NCBI RefSeq assembly: GCF_014805625.2
Contig: NW_023998415.1
Coordinates: 36,229,846 to 36,293,845, forward strand
Direction of reading: 5' to 3'
Origin: Glossina fuscipes
Lineage: Eukaryota; Arthropoda; Insecta; Diptera; Glossinidae
DNA: 64,000 nt
Shown one piece after another: positions 46,642 through 59,430 of this stretch. The position numbers and the translations under genes were made by a program. The notes beneath the pieces were generated by a model. That model was not told the DNA's origin. It saw only the letters and a list, made by a program, of their open reading frames with translations, and did not search any database. How positions within the stretch are numbered: the stretch's first letter is position 1; each line of letters opens with the position of its first letter.

Positions 46642-48930
46642 ATTTATTTATTTATTTATTTATTCCACTTATACAAGAAACTCAACTAAAACAAAATGGC
46701 AGTCGAGTTCAATTGACTCTTAAGTAAATCTTAAAATTATTTAATAATAAAACTTAGTATAAGTACAATAAAACAAATAAGGAGGAAAAAAAAAAAGAAA
46801 GAAAAAAAAAAAAAAAGCATGTACACAATTAGCATAGAGCCACGCCCACAACCGATACAGGACCAAATTGCAAGTGAACCCCTAAGCCATCGCAAACATG
46901 CATAAGCTTGGCAACCGATAATTGTTAACAACAAATTAATTTTCGACTCATAATGACAAAATCTAAGGTTAAATCAGTTTAAGTACGACATAGGTAAATC
47001 GCGCTTGTTGAGCAATATTGCTTTAATAGACTTTAAAGAGTCCGTTAATGAGAATAGATGATAGACATCATTTAGGTTCTTGCAAACAACTCTGAGCGGG
47101 TTAAACAGTTCAAAGTTATATTTGCATTGACTAAGCTTTATCAACATAAAGTACCTAGAGAAGCGGTTAGGGACATTAAAGCAAATCTCACGAAGTAATG
47201 CGGGCGAATCAATTGCACCATTTATTAATTTGATTAGGAAGGAAACCCCAAGAACAAATCTACGTTTCTCGAGTGACGGTAAGAATAACAGAAGCAACCT
47301 ATTTTCATAGGGTGGAAGAGGGGAAATCGGGTCCCAACCCAAATTCCTAAGTGCAAACAGCAAGAATTGCTTTTGTATAGATTCAATTGAACCAACGTAG
47401 CATCTATATGAAGGAGACCACACAACAGAGGCATACTCAAGAATAGGTCTAACCAAACACGTGTAAAGCCTTTTAGTAATATAAGGATCATCAAGCTCTT
47501 TGGACCACCTCTTTATAAAACCAAGACCGGACCTAGCTTTGCTTAACGAGGACTCAATATGCAAATTGAAACGTAACCTATAATCGAATAGAACGCCTAA
47601 ATCAATGAACGAATCGACGTCTTCCAACCTGTGCGAATCAATGAAGTATTGGGTACTAAACGACTTCCTTCTTAAGAAAGAAAGCTTCTTACATTTATTT
47701 AGATTTAGCTTCAGAAGATTGAGGGAGCACCATGCAACCAAATTGTTCAAATCACTTTGAAGATGATGTGATTGCGATTCTACGGAAAAAGAAGTAAACA
47801 GTTTCACATCATCAGCATACATTAAAATCTTACTGAATTTAATCACGGAGGGCAAATCATTGATGTAAAGATTAAATAAAATAGGTCCCAAGTGGCTACC
47901 TTGAGGTACGCCAGACGTCACGGGAAATTCATCCGAGGTAATGAGGTTAAACAAAACCCTGAATGATCTACCATACAGATAAGAGCTTAACCATTCAACT
48001 AAGAAGAGAGGAAAGCCAGAGGTCTGGATTTTAAATCTAAGAAGTCTATGATTAACCATATCAAACGCCTTGCTAAAGTCAGTGTAAATGACATCAGTGC
48101 GAGAACCACTAGAAAAAGCCTTGAAAACATGAGAAGTAAACTCCAACAGATTGGTCACCGTAGATCTTCCCTTTCGAAAACCATGCTGGAAAGGAGAAAT
48201 ATACAATTTCATGGAAAAGGCTATATGCTGAGCCACAATTCGCTCGAACAGTTTAGGTAAGACACTCAACTTGGCGATGCCTCTGTAGTTCTCTACAAGT
48301 TGCCTACTACCACTTTTGTGAATAGGAATAAGGAAAGAAGTCTTCCAACACAAAGGGAAAACACCTAAATTCAAAGACTTATTAAAAATCTTTGAGATAA
48401 CATCACAAAGCTCGCCAGCACAAGATATAAGTACACATGAGGGGATGCCATCGGGTCCAGGCGAACAATTATATTTCAGAGAGTTCAATCCTTCAAAAAC
48501 GTCATTTTCCGATATAACAAAGTTAGGAATTGAAACCGAATTAGAAATCGAATATGGATAATTTTCCGATAAATCAAAATTGGTAGTTGAAATGTTCTGT
48601 CGGAAGTATTCCGCAAATAGATTTGAGGATTCAAAATCATCCGAGGACTCGGAGCCATTAAAAGACACAAACGACGGGTTTATGGAGATTTTTCTTTTGG
48701 AATTAACGAACTTAAAAAAGTATTTAGGGTTAGCAAACAAGGAGGATTTAACAAACTGAAGGTATCTGCAGTAGTATTGGCGGTTGAGGGAATTAAATTT
48801 ATGCCTTGCAACAGAGTAAGCGAAATAGTCGAAAGAAGAACCACTTTTCGAAAATTTTTTGAACAACTTGTTTTTCCTATTCTTGTAGTATTTAATTGTC
48901 TTACTTGAATTATCTTGTTTTTTTTATTAT
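46642..48930 (-). mobile_element. 5'-truncated non-LTR retrotransposon (LINE), jockey/CR1-like
   Basis: Read on the minus strand, the element contains a single open reading frame (48923 to 46974), a 3' UTR of about 310 bp, and a 3' tail of about six AATA units (46642-46663). That tail type is usual for non-LTR elements that end in short tandem repeats instead of poly-A. The 5' end is lost near 48930: the apurinic-type endonuclease and any ORF1 that complete jockey/CR1 elements carry are absent, as expected from incomplete reverse transcription. No clear target duplication was found. The absence of internal stops or frameshifts suggests recent insertion. Confidence 0.85.
46974..48923 (-). CDS. 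LINE reverse transcriptase, 5'-partial
   Basis: It encodes the polymerase that copies LINE RNA at a nicked target site. The frame is open for about 650 codons from just after an in-frame TAA (48924-48926), so no native start remains. Counting from 48866 (a TTG codon), an N-terminal linker covers about 1-120. The reverse transcriptase begins at NCSPGPDGIPS (133-143) and continues with IPIHKSG (180-186), ENYRGIAKLSVLPKLFERIV (192-211) and FQHGFRKGRST (226-236). Catalytic motif A is YTDFSKAFD (261-269), motif B SGVPQGSHLGP (318-328), and motif C YADD (350-353). The three catalytic aspartates appear present. A thumb region and LVRPILEYASVVWSPSY follow, typical of jockey- and CR1-type elements. 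RNase H and a CCHC zinc finger were not seen. Clade assignment (jockey, CR1 or a relative) is uncertain. Without its endonuclease it should not move by itself. Confidence 0.9.
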   Translation of the reverse strand, partial: KKQDNSSKTIKYYKNRKNKLFKKFSKSGSSFDYFAYSVARHKFNSLNRQYYCRYLQFVKSSLFANPKYFFKFVNSKRKISINPSFVSFNGSESSDDFESSNLFAEYFRQNISTTNFDLSENYPYSISNSVSIPNFVISENDVFEGLNSLKYNCSPGPDGIPSCVLISCAGELCDVISKIFNKSLNLGVFPLCWKTSFLIPIHKSGSRQLVENYRGIAKLSVLPKLFERIVAQHIAFSMKLYISPFQHGFRKGRSTVTNLLEFTSHVFKAFSSGSRTDVIYTDFSKAFDMVNHRLLRFKIQTSGFPLFLVEWLSSYLYGRSFRVLFNLITSDEFPVTSGVPQGSHLGPILFNLYINDLPSVIKFSKILMYADDVKLFTSFSVESQSHHLQSDLNNLVAWCSLNLLKLNLNKCKKLSFLRRKSFSTQYFIDSHRLEDVDSFIDLGVLFDYRLRFNLHIESSLSKARSGLGFIKRWSKELDDPYITKRLYTCLVRPILEYASVVWSPSYRCYVGSIESIQKQFLLFALRNLGWDPISPLPPYENRLLLLFLPSLEKRRFVLGVSFLIKLINGAIDSPALLREICFNVPNRFSRYFMLIKLSQCKYNFELFNPLRVVCKNLNDVYHLFSLTDSLKSIKAILLNKRDLPMSYLN

Positions 48931-49781
48931 TCATTTTTTTTCAGACAAAGTCCTGCTGTGATATCTATCTACTATAACTTTTAAGTAGAAATACGAGTGC
49001 AATTAAAGTTTTCCAAACGAACAAGATCATTTTGCAAAGCATGTCGAAAATCCAGGTATAAAAAGGTGAAATGTAAACATTACGAACAACGTCGAATTAT
49101 GAGACAATATCTGCGATTCAAGAAAGCACTGAAAAAAAAAAAAAAAATAGAAAAGGTTGCGAAGAAAAAAAAGCCCAAGCATGCCGTTGACTTTAATTCC
49201 AAAATGAAGCAAAGTGCAATATGTATCGAATGAAAAATCGTAAATCCGCTTCATATATAATTAAGATAATAGAATTGATTACGATTATGCAATAGAGTAG
49301 TGAACACAAGCTTCTCGGTTGATTGGTCTGACAAACGTGTTTATATAGAAATATCGAAGATATTGCGAAGATATTCAACACTTGAGCAAGATTTCGAAAA
49401 CAATTTTTCTTTCTCTTTAGATTATTTCAATTCATTTGAACTGTAATTTAAAATTTATTTAAGTTGAAATCTTAAGAATTCATGCTATAAAGCGAATGAA
49501 TTGAATCCCATCGGTTTTCCCCTTAAAGAGTTTATAATATAATATTTAAAGAACACTTTACACAAACGTTTCTCAGCATACATTACTCCACATGTAGAGT
49601 ATACAAGCATACAAGCATATGATATATATGCACATATGGCAGTGTCTATGCCGGTGAGTGTTAGTGAAGTAAAATGAAATTCAGAAAGCAAATCGAATTT
49701 CAATTGTTGCTATTGTGTAGGCCACAACTCTGACACTATCTCGTATATCTCTAAAATCATTATCAATGAATAGAAAAGGTG

Positions 49782-49825
<44 letters not shown>

Positions 49826-50562
49826 GTAGTGAACTCTCTAAACATGTTATATATATATATATATATATATAAATGAAATTTATTAGGCGTAGGGGAGAGA
49901 AACCATTCAGACATATCGTACACTTGCAGGCGCACATATGAAGAGTTGCTTATGAAGCCACCAGAATAATATAAGCTTTTCACAGTGGCCGTATTAGTAG
50001 TTAGTTGATTGAGGGGACTAGCATGATATAGCTTATCGGTGATAGAAGACGGTAAGTCGATGAGATGCGAAGCATAGAGCGGGATATAAAACAAACTTCA
50101 ATATAAACATACCAATACAAATAGAGTTACTATCGCTTATAGGATGTTAGTGCCGGTGAATGTGAATGTGAATGTGAATGTGAATGCGAATGTGTTGATG
50201 TGGGTGGTGTTAATCCAAACAAACAATAAACGAATTTTAGTAGAATAAAGTGTAAATATATGGAAAGGCGTACATACCTATGAACGCGTATAAAGTATAA
50301 AGTGAACCAACAAACCAGGACCAGAAACGGAAACACCGTTTGACAGACGGACAATAATCAAACAATTGTAAATCCGCATACACACATGTATGTATGTACA
50401 TGTCAATGCTATACCAAAAATTACAAGTGTGACAATAAATATATGAAATAAAAAAGCATAGAAAAGAGAGGAACATATACCGATACAAATGAAGAATGGG
50501 TTAAATATCAATATTCAAAAAACCAAATAATAAAACAAAAACTGCCATTTCCAGTTAATATT

Positions 50563-50596
<34 letters not shown>

Positions 50597-52534
50597 AATA
50601 CATACAACGTTCGAGAATATATTCTACTGGCCATCCATCGATTCATTCATTGATTCATTCACTCGCAATAATCATTCAACTGCAAATAATATTCGATATA
50701 AAGTTTCCTTCAATGTATTACGGTTTTAGCAAAGCGCACTAATATGAAGAACTAAGACCAACCCGTCCTTGCGGCAGGGAGAGTTAAGTAACAAAAGTTT
50801 TAGAAAATGGTTACGATTTCCTTTTGGCTCCGAACAAGGGGAAAAAGGCAAATTGGTAGAGATGAATGCGAAAACCGCACATTTGGGTGATGTGAACATT
50901 TGTGATGGTAGATAAATTAAATTTTGCGGTTAAGTCTACTTACAAATGGTTAATCAATTGGGCAAAAAATTCATGCATACATATATATATATATATTGTG
51001 TACATACAAATAAATTACATTGAAAGGATGTAATACAGCAATTAATCGTATGAAGTGAAAACTTTAACATTAACTCGGAAGCAATATATGAAGTTAATGC
51101 GGAAATTGATTTCGCGAAATTTCTGTTAAATAACTTCACAAGTTAACGGTGCCTGATTTTTACACATATAATATGATTGATTTAAATGCAAATTTCCAAA
51201 TTCTCGACTTCTCGTAATCGAATTCACTTTTCATAATTATAAAGAGTGTAATGATTTAAAATAGCATCTGATTGCAGATTGGTGATCAAAAAGTACAAGC
51301 AATATATCGAAAGATATTAAATTAGTTTACATCCTACTGCTCGCTTTCTATTTCCGCATCTGACAATGCATTTGACTAAACTTTTCGGGAAATTGAATAG
51401 CGATTGCTTTTCGCTAACGCTCTTCAATTCGAAGTTTTCCTCAACCGCCAGATTAATTTGGGATGTTTGGATGGAGCGACATAACCGAAACGTTTCTCTG
51501 TAATCGTACAAAAGAACATCAAACAGAACTGCCAATGGAGTGAGTGATTGTTACATCAATTGCGTTCAGGTAGTGTCGTTCTACTGAAAGCGAATATCGT
51601 CCATATCAATAACGTTGATCTAGAAAAAAAAAAAAGAAAGCAAATCTTTGAACATCGCTTAGTACAGCAATTCATTCATTCACTGTAACGTTCGAAGCAA
51701 ACAAATTTTCGAAAAAGTATAGTCGCAAGCCAAAAAGTGAGTACCAAGCCGCAAGCTTCTAGTTATTACTTGCGGCCAGCAATGTTGTAAGACCATATTC
51801 TTTATCGTTTCGAATTGTTGTACGTGTTTACATACACAAGGCAGATGCGAACTATTTTCATTGAAATCTTGTTCATGTTCAGTTTTTCAATATCAAATCA
51901 GCGAAGATATTTGAAAAAATCTCACCCACTCTTTCACCGTTTATTTCCATAGCGTCGGTGAAAAATTGGTTTATTATACTTATTTTGACATTTCATTGAG
52001 TGAACTTATTAAACTCTATGAAAGGATGATTTTATATTGTCAATAATCGACGGGACTTGAAATATCTGCGAGCGAGACCTATTGAATTCGAATGGAGAAG
52101 AAGTACTCACTGGACACCTCAGTCTATATATTGAAATTTTTTTTGCGAACGAAAGCAAATAAAATGCATTTTCATTACCGCTTTATAATCGAGGCATTGC
52201 CTTAACGCTGTAATGCTGAATTGTGTTTTGAAAATTGACTTAAAATGTTATTTACTTTGCCTAAAGTAAACAAGCAATTAAATTATATTCGATCGTGACC
52301 GAATCTTTTATGCTCATCACTGTTATCCCTAAAAAAAGATTTAAAAAAAAAAAAAAATTAAAGAACTTAATTTTCATACCTTATAATGTTAAATGGGCGC
52401 GTCTGACTTTTTCTGTTTTCGGAATAAAATTGAATAACAAGCAAAACACATGGGAAAAAAGTACTGCTCACAGTTTTTATTGCATACGCTTGTGAGCGTC
52501 GTAGTTTAGGTAATTTTCAAATTGCTTTGTAAAT
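48931..52534. other. Non-coding stretch with TA and hexamer repeats
   Basis: No gene was confirmed. It contains TA runs (49783-49821, 49848-49870, 50567-50593), AATGTG hexamers (50156-50194) and an 8-bp hairpin (51748-51776). The lysine-rich frame at 48997-49233 and the 72-codon frame at 51317-51535 have no recognised homology. Confidence 0.5.
50156..50194. repeat. (AATGTG)n hexanucleotide repeat
   Basis: About six GTGAAT units, one with a C substitution. Confidence 0.9.
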
Positions 52535-53130
52535 TTGTGGGCGATGCCTTCATTTTTGCGAACGGGAATGTTTACCTCAGATACTCCACAGAACGGCAGA
52601 CGAACAGCCGGACATACTTGGGTACATTTCGAATTTGAAACTGACCAAGAGTTTATATATTTAATGAGGTCTTTGAAGCTTGCGTCTGCGCGTTATAATC
52701 GGATTGACAAAACAAGAACTAGACTATTGAGTAGATGGGGTCAAAAATTATGCCCGTTTTTTGTACAGACGCTAGAGCATCAACCACAGAACATATGTTC
52801 AAATGTTTGTAGAATTACTTCTTGCGGTTTTTCTATAAAAAGTTTCAGTTTATGTAGTACTCTAGGCATCGCCTTCCACCGATATGGCCTATTGTCAATA
52901 TTGAAATCCGTGGCAAGAACGCCCAATGTTCAAGTTAATGGCTTCATTTTTCTGGCCAGGAGAATGTTTACAGCAGACATTATACAGACGAACAGACATG
53001 TAGGTGGGCAAGCGGACAGACCGGCATGATTAATTCGATCCAGAATTTGATTCTGGTCGTGGATATATACACTTGAAGCTTCCTTCTGGGCGTTGCATAT
53101 GTTTTGACGAATATACCCTTGATGATGGGT
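52535..53130 (-). repeat. Two tandem family A copies, minus strand
   Basis: On the minus strand the first copy (53130 downward) shows ACCCATCATCAAGGGTATAT, GCAACGCCCAGAAGGAAGCT, a core like AGAATCAAATTCTGGATCG, and GGTCTGTCCGCTTGCCC. The second, 5'-truncated copy starts near 52705 with CGCAGACGCAAGCTTC, then AAACTCTTGGTCAGTTTC and TATGTCCGGCTGTTCGTCTG. A 164-codon plus-strand frame across the region (52535-53029) is antisense to the repeats and is rejected. Confidence 0.65.
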
Positions 53131-54829
53131 GTAATAACATAATTTAAGGAGACGTTATTAACGGTAAAACTACCGCGTGGATCAGTAAAATATCTATTCC
53201 TAGATTCACACAGCTTACAGTCACAAAAATGGTGATAGGGAGTTACAGTTTGACATAAGGCATCCATGACCGATTAAGAGTGTGACATGTTGATGCCCGC
53301 AATATGGAAGAAATTGCAACAAGTTTTGAAAACGCCGAAACTATTTTGATATTTTTATTTATAATTTTCGAATCCATTAAGAGATATTTCCGAAAATCTA
53401 GGACTAAGACAATCGTGAGAATCACGTTCACGTTCACGTTCATTATACAAATGATCTTGATCGGTGTATTAACAGAGCCACCGTTGAGAACAGAAGGTAA
53501 CTGCAATCGGGAGTTATAGTATCAAGTCCGCATTAGATATTCGATTAAAAAAAACATGAGAATGGCTCTACATTTCATTTCCAATTTGAATCTGAAAAAA
53601 GAAAAAAACAAAACTGTATCCATCTGGATGCCTAGATTTAAAGCATTGCGCAGAGGATAATAAAAATAAATTATTTTTCTCCGTTTGGCGGATAATTAAA
53701 GCAAATAAAACTTAACTTTTCGACTAAAAAAAAGGAAGAGGAATAATTGAAGTTTAAATTAACTTTAACGATAATCCCTTACGTCCTGTGCACGAAAATG
53801 AAATTCGAATGAAAAACATTGAAATTATTGAGGTCATTTTACAGGTGACTTCAAAGAATCATGTTTCGGGGAAAATGCACATCTTTTGTTTTTATCTCTC
53901 ATCATTTCTTCGGTTAATCTGCAATTCCAGGACTAAGCTAAGATGCCTTCCCAAGTTCAAAAATTCTTTCTTATTCTCTGCCCTTGAAGATATATCGACA
54001 TTTTACACTTTACGTGCAGCGAAATGACAGAGGAAGCGGCAAGAATGTAAATATTCCATAGATGGATGCATGACAAACGCGAAAGAGTTTGTATTTAAAT
54101 TTCTAGTTTAGATCTTAACGGTCGTCTTGATAAACCTACGCACTAACGCATCTTCATTTAAAATGTGCTTTGCGAGAACATCTGTTAGTGTATCGAGAGA
54201 AGTAGAAATCTAGAGTTGCAAACGTCCAGAAGGAATTCATTTGATCGAGGCAGTCATTTTAAAGCACTTGGGGAAAATTCACTCCTAGCATTTCTTCCTC
54301 CTAGAAGACGGTGAAGTCTGTTAAGTTAAAAGTAAGTTTTGATGAATAATCTGCAGTGGTATTCTTGCTATTTTCTTTTCGCCGCAAAGTATACGTAGTT
54401 TTAATTAATTTACTTGTGCACTACTTTGCTTTTGTTCAAAAATTTTCGAGTATATATAGAAACGGAAAAGATTCTGTCCCTCGAGAATATAACGGTCGGA
54501 TGATGGAAAGAGAGATAATTTTAATATTTTTATAACGCATAGGAATAGTTAAGAATAAGTTATGAAATACGCAAAAAATAAAGGTGCGATATATAATAAT
54601 TTGTGAAAGCAATTGAAATTATATTTTAAAAACGAATCTAAGCGAACCCTTGACACGTCCACGACTAGCAAAAACTGAAGATATTCACATTCAAACAACG
54701 ATCACATAAAATGGTTAACTTAAACTTAAGGCTGCTCCGCAATCGTTTAAATGAATGTTTGAGATGAACTTCTTATGAATAAATTCTCATCATGGAGTAG
54801 GGTCCAAGAAAGGGTTCTATGTTATTAAA
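53131..54829. other. Non-coding stretch, nothing recognised
   Basis: No gene or repeat was identified. A short CACGTT repeat (four near-copies) lies at 53422-53441. Confidence 0.5.
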
Positions 54830-55470
54830 ATTTTTTTTTTTTTCATCATAAAATATTAAAAATTACGATTTTTTTTTTTTATCATATAAGAATTTAGATT
54901 TCCAGAGGATTCTTATATGCGGTGGTAAACCAAGTACAGACCTTCGTGGTGCAAATTTGGTAAGATTTGATTTCGTTGAAAATCTAGTGCTCTGAGCAAT
55001 TTTCACCATGAAATATTTTAAAATTAACCGTTTTACGATATCAAAATGCAATTTTCATACGAATGGCTATATAAGAGGGCGTTAAAAAATGTTCCAGGCG
55101 AGCCACATTTTGAGTAAGAAGTTAAAACGTCGTAAAATATTATTACTCAGAGACATTTGTCGGAAAATTTTGAAAATTTCAATTTTTTTTCCACATAAAG
55201 ACTTCTTCTTCAAACTAACGCGTTATATGGTAAGTGGTCGAAAAAATTGTCAAATCCGTATCGTTTCCAAGTAGCGTTAGTGCTTGGGTCAAAGCACGTC
55301 GACGTGTCAAATTTAATTAAAATATCCTCAAAAAATTTTCAATCTGTAGATTGAATGCAAGAAAACTAGTCAACCAGACGGACAGGCAAGCTTAGAGCGG
55401 ATCTATCTCAAGCCCTTGTAGGTGTTACATACGTCCGCGCAAACTTAATACACCTTTGTAGTGTATAATA
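54830..55470 (+). repeat. Dispersed family B element, long copy
   Basis: It contains TTTTTTATCATATAAGAATT, GAGGATTCTTATATGCGGTG, CATTTGTCGGAAAATTTTGA, CAGACGGACAGGCAAGC, CTCAAGCCCTTGTAGG and CTTAATACACCTTTGTAG in the usual order. The 5' limit is approximate. Confidence 0.65.
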
Positions 55471-55599
55471 ATAAATAAATAATAAATGGCATTGTGTGTG
55501 AAATACAAAAACAACTAAACTTATGTTATAATTAAACATAGACGCGATAAAAAGATGACGTGGAAAAGTAATTAAATTTTTGATACGCTATACTATTGC

Positions 55600-56003
55600 G
55601 TAGGTGTGGTCCACTTTCGCCATTTGCTACAGCATCGCCCATAGAATATGCTTGGTAATGAGCGGAAAGCCAATTTTTTATCCCCTTTGAGGAACCGAGG
55701 TGTTCACAGTTTACATGGTACTATGGAGGTGTCCTTACACCGATTTGGCTCATTTTTAATAGCAAGCTGTGTGCAAGAACTTCCAAAGCTTTTGCTAAAT
55801 TTAAAGTCGATAGCTTGGTTTTTGCGAGCAGGAGAGTGTTTACAACAGACATTAAACAGACGGACAAACGAAAATGCTTAGATCGATTCAGAATTTCAGA
55901 TGGTGATCAAGGGTACCCACACGTTTTGGCAAAACGAATATATTCCACGTCTGTCGGTGGTGGGCATAAAAATAGTTCTTATTCTCTCTTTTATACCCGA
56001 AAA
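55600..56003 (-). repeat. Dispersed family A element, minus strand
   Basis: On the minus strand it begins TCGGGTATAAAAGAGAG and has GCCCACCACCGACAGACGTG, an ACCATCTGAAATTCTGAATC core, TTCGTTTGTCCGTCTG, and the body segment AGCTTTGGAAGTTCTTGCAC. It faces the family B copy at 54830-55470. Confidence 0.7.
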
Positions 56004-56879
56004 TTAATTAATAAATGAATATATAAATGAAAATATTGATTTAATAGCACTTTCTTCTGGCTAAGCAGCTTTTTGAGACAGACCGATTCATTTGAATAGG
56101 AAGCGATATCTTTATCGTTGAAATAGCAAATAATTAATAAAATCGCTTGCTAGGTAATGAAGCGAAAGCAGTTTCTGAGAATGTGGGGACGATTCCCCCA
56201 TAGCAAGGAGCAATGTACGAAGGAGTAGATTGAAGTCATTCAACTATTGCTCTACGACGACGTTTCACTACTAGCAACAAATTGCGAAAATGATATTAAT
56301 TTCAGACATTGTGCTCTTTGCCTTTTGCAATCACATTATAATATACATCGATGTAAGTCGATAAATAAACCATAAAAGTAATCATTTCGTTTTGCTATTA
56401 TATTTTATGAATAATTGCAGATAGTATCCTTAACTCTCTTCTCATCGCAAATCGCAAATCGCAAATTATGCTCATTAATATCCGTTTTTTTTTTTTTTTT
56501 CTACCTTTTTGTTTTGTTTTCGTTGAATCGAATAAATTTCTTGAAAATGTCAGTTCAAAGATGATTGGAAAACTTTTGCACCAATCATTCATTCATCGCA
56601 AAGCCTAAGAAGAATAGGTACATTTTTTTTGTCCCCACTCTCGCGATTGCTTTCCACAAATGAAATCATATATTCAGTGCGTTTCAATGCGTTTAGAGCA
56701 TAGCCAGCCGTATACGTATTATAAGTAGTCGAACGATAAGATGCTTTCGCATGCTTCTATTTTGTATCAAATTCCTCTACATCAAGTGAAGAGAATTTGA
56801 ACTAAATTAATGTACACACACAACTTAACGCCTTTTCTATTTTAGAGGCTGGTGAGAGGGGAGTGGCAAGTCATAATTA
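56004..56879. other. Non-coding stretch, nothing recognised
   Basis: Unique AT-rich sequence with a poly-T tract at 56485-56500. No gene or repeat was identified. Confidence 0.5.
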
Positions 56880-57292
56880 ATATTGGGCATTTATTGTGCA
56901 CAAGAAAGAAAAAAAATAAATAAATAAAAAAAAAAATAAAACCGAAATCATCTCTAATAACTTAAAAAGAGAAATAGATAGACATACGACTGACTGTACA
57001 AGTTTAAAAGCTCTCGCTGTTGCCACTTGTGTACTTAATTTGGATATTAAAAAACATCCTTTGTCACTCAGATAAAGGAAAAGACTTCAAAGCGAAAAAT
57101 TGCATGATGTTGTTGTTGTTATTCTTCTTTCTTGTTGTTTTTCAAATCTCGCTAAATATAAGACGAAATCGTACAAAAAGAAAATCCTTTACATATCTTT
57201 TGTTGCTTCATTATCATACGAAATATGCAAAGGAATGCTGTCAACATTTTTTCGTCCACATATAAAGTTATATAGATAGATAGATAGATATT

Positions 57293-57324
<32 letters not shown>

Positions 57325-57798
57325 GACTCTCTTACATACGAATGCCTGTTTAAATGCATATCCCAGCCTAGCAGCTCAAGGGTTAATGCTCTGCTTACTT
57401 ACGGATCCACATATGCGTGCATGCGAATGTATATCGGATGCATATGTTGATGCACTTGGGCAATATCATTTGGCAAACGACACGAATCTGTTTTTTTCCC
57501 TTTTATTTGATGCAACAACAGCAACAGCAACAGCAACAGCATCATCAAAATCGTCATCGTCGTCATCAACATATCGTTTGAATAAAATACTTAAGTTAAC
57601 ATCAAAGTAATATGCCGACGTAAAAAAGAAAAAAAGAGAAAACAACAACAATAACAACAATAATAATAACAACAACAACAACGACAACAAGAGAATTTTA
57701 ACTTAAATAAAAAAGAAAACCTTGTTGAAAAATACAGCATATAAATGTTTAATGAGTGAATATCCTTGTGCGTTGGAGTATTTGCATATGTATGCTTC

Positions 57799-57834
<36 letters not shown>

Positions 57835-58539
57835 TGGGTGATTGTGTGTGTGTGTGTGATACTCTAACTGCGTCATAGAATTTGAATTTACCAGTTTCGT
57901 TTTTTTCCTAACCATTCACTTCTCATATTTGCGCTTTGCAACGCTCTTTTACTTGCGTGTGTACTTGTTTAAAAAGCCAATTAATGCTAAAAACATACAC
58001 ACGCCCTTACTTGCATACGCGCATACACGCATACACGCACAAAGAGCAAAGAGCCGCTTTATTAAGAAAAAGTAAAGCGCTGAGAATACAACAAAGAAAC
58101 AACTTCTTCTTACAAATGGACTTTGCTTTGATTGCTTTAGACCAAAGAAGAAGAATGGGAAGAAGAAAGCAATGTAAATAAATAAAGCAGGAAAATGCAT
58201 TTTCCCTTTTCTTTTTTTTGCTCTCTACGCTTCGGAAAAAATCTAGAAAATGTGAAAAAAAAAAAAATAAAAAAAAATAAATAAATTCACTCTTCCCCAC
58301 AATCGGCTTGCTCATCCCGTTCGAAAAGAAAGATTGTACGAAGCTTTTGTTTGTCTCCAGTTTCCCATGTTAATGCGATGTTTTTTGCAACAGTTTTGCT
58401 TTACTGGCAAATAACGGAATGTGTTGTTTTGTTAGCTTGTATGCACATTGTGCACATAGGCTTTGAAGTTTTCCTTTTCTATGCACTCGCGTACATTCGC
58501 ACACACACAACCATTTGCATTCGTATACATCTATATATA

Positions 58540-58610
<71 letters not shown>

Positions 58611-59430
58611 CAATATCTGCTAAACCAAACTTTATGCTCTCAAGTGTACTTTCCTTTTTCGTCAAGTTTCGAGAAAGTGCCACTTTACTGACAACAACAA
58701 CAACAAAATTAGGCACTTACACTAAAAAAAAAAAGAAGAAAATGATAATAATAAATAAAAGAAAAAAAAATTGAGAAAACCAAGAATAGCAGCGTAACAG
58801 AGCGTCATAAGGAGGATGAAAACGACAAAAAAAAAAAAAATGAAAAGAAAAAGAAGGAGAAGGAGAAGAAGAAACAAAATTGCAGTCAGTCAGCAGGCTT
58901 AACAAAAGTCAATTTTTGTATCAATTGCCTTAAGGTAAAAGGAAACTATTTTTGAAAACTAACAATAAATCAAAGTAAACAACGCCTGTCGTAAATACAA
59001 AAAGCGTTAAAGACTTTAACAGATTTTCCGATGCACAAACGAGTATTCCTTTTGCATGCACATTTGCACATTTCTCTAAAGTTAACAGACTTAAGCCGTA
59101 AACTATGCCACAAAAAACTTTTGTTTCAATTAACATTTTATGTTTTTCAATTTCCCTTTGACGACCGCAATAAATTGAGAGAATATTTTGTTGCTTTAGA
59201 ATTCTCGAAAAACGAAAATAAAAATATTTTTCTATTGAAAAGTAGCATAAGTAATTTGTTGTTGTTTTACAATAGCAAAGGAAAAACTGTTAAAGCTAAT
59301 TTAAAACTATTGTTACGTGCATATGACAACATCAGAATAACAAAAACAATCCTTATCACACAACACAAACGCAATAGTCGAGTTTTAGCAGCAATTGAAA
59401 AAATCATTAACTTCTCGTATACGTAATCGA
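56880..59430. other. Microsatellite-dense non-coding block
   Basis: It contains TA (57290-57323, 57803-57831), AACAGC (57518-57541), AAC/AAT (57641-57691), TG (57844-57859), a compound TA-GT run (58544-58608) and many poly-A tracts. The 131-codon plus-strand frame at 59031-59426 has no recognised domain and an AT-driven residue mix, so it is not called. Confidence 0.55.
58544..58608. repeat. Compound (TA)n-(GT)n microsatellite
   Basis: About 13 TA units pass through TGC into about 17 GT units. Confidence 0.95.

Noticed and set aside
48997..49233. Basic 78-codon plus-strand frame upstream of the LINE
   Set aside because: Its lysine richness comes from poly-A; no family was recognised.
52535..53029. 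164-codon plus-strand frame
   Set aside because: It is antisense to two family A repeat copies.
59031..59426. 131-codon plus-strand frame
   Set aside because: Residue use follows AT content, there is no domain or splice context, and it sits in a microsatellite-rich block.
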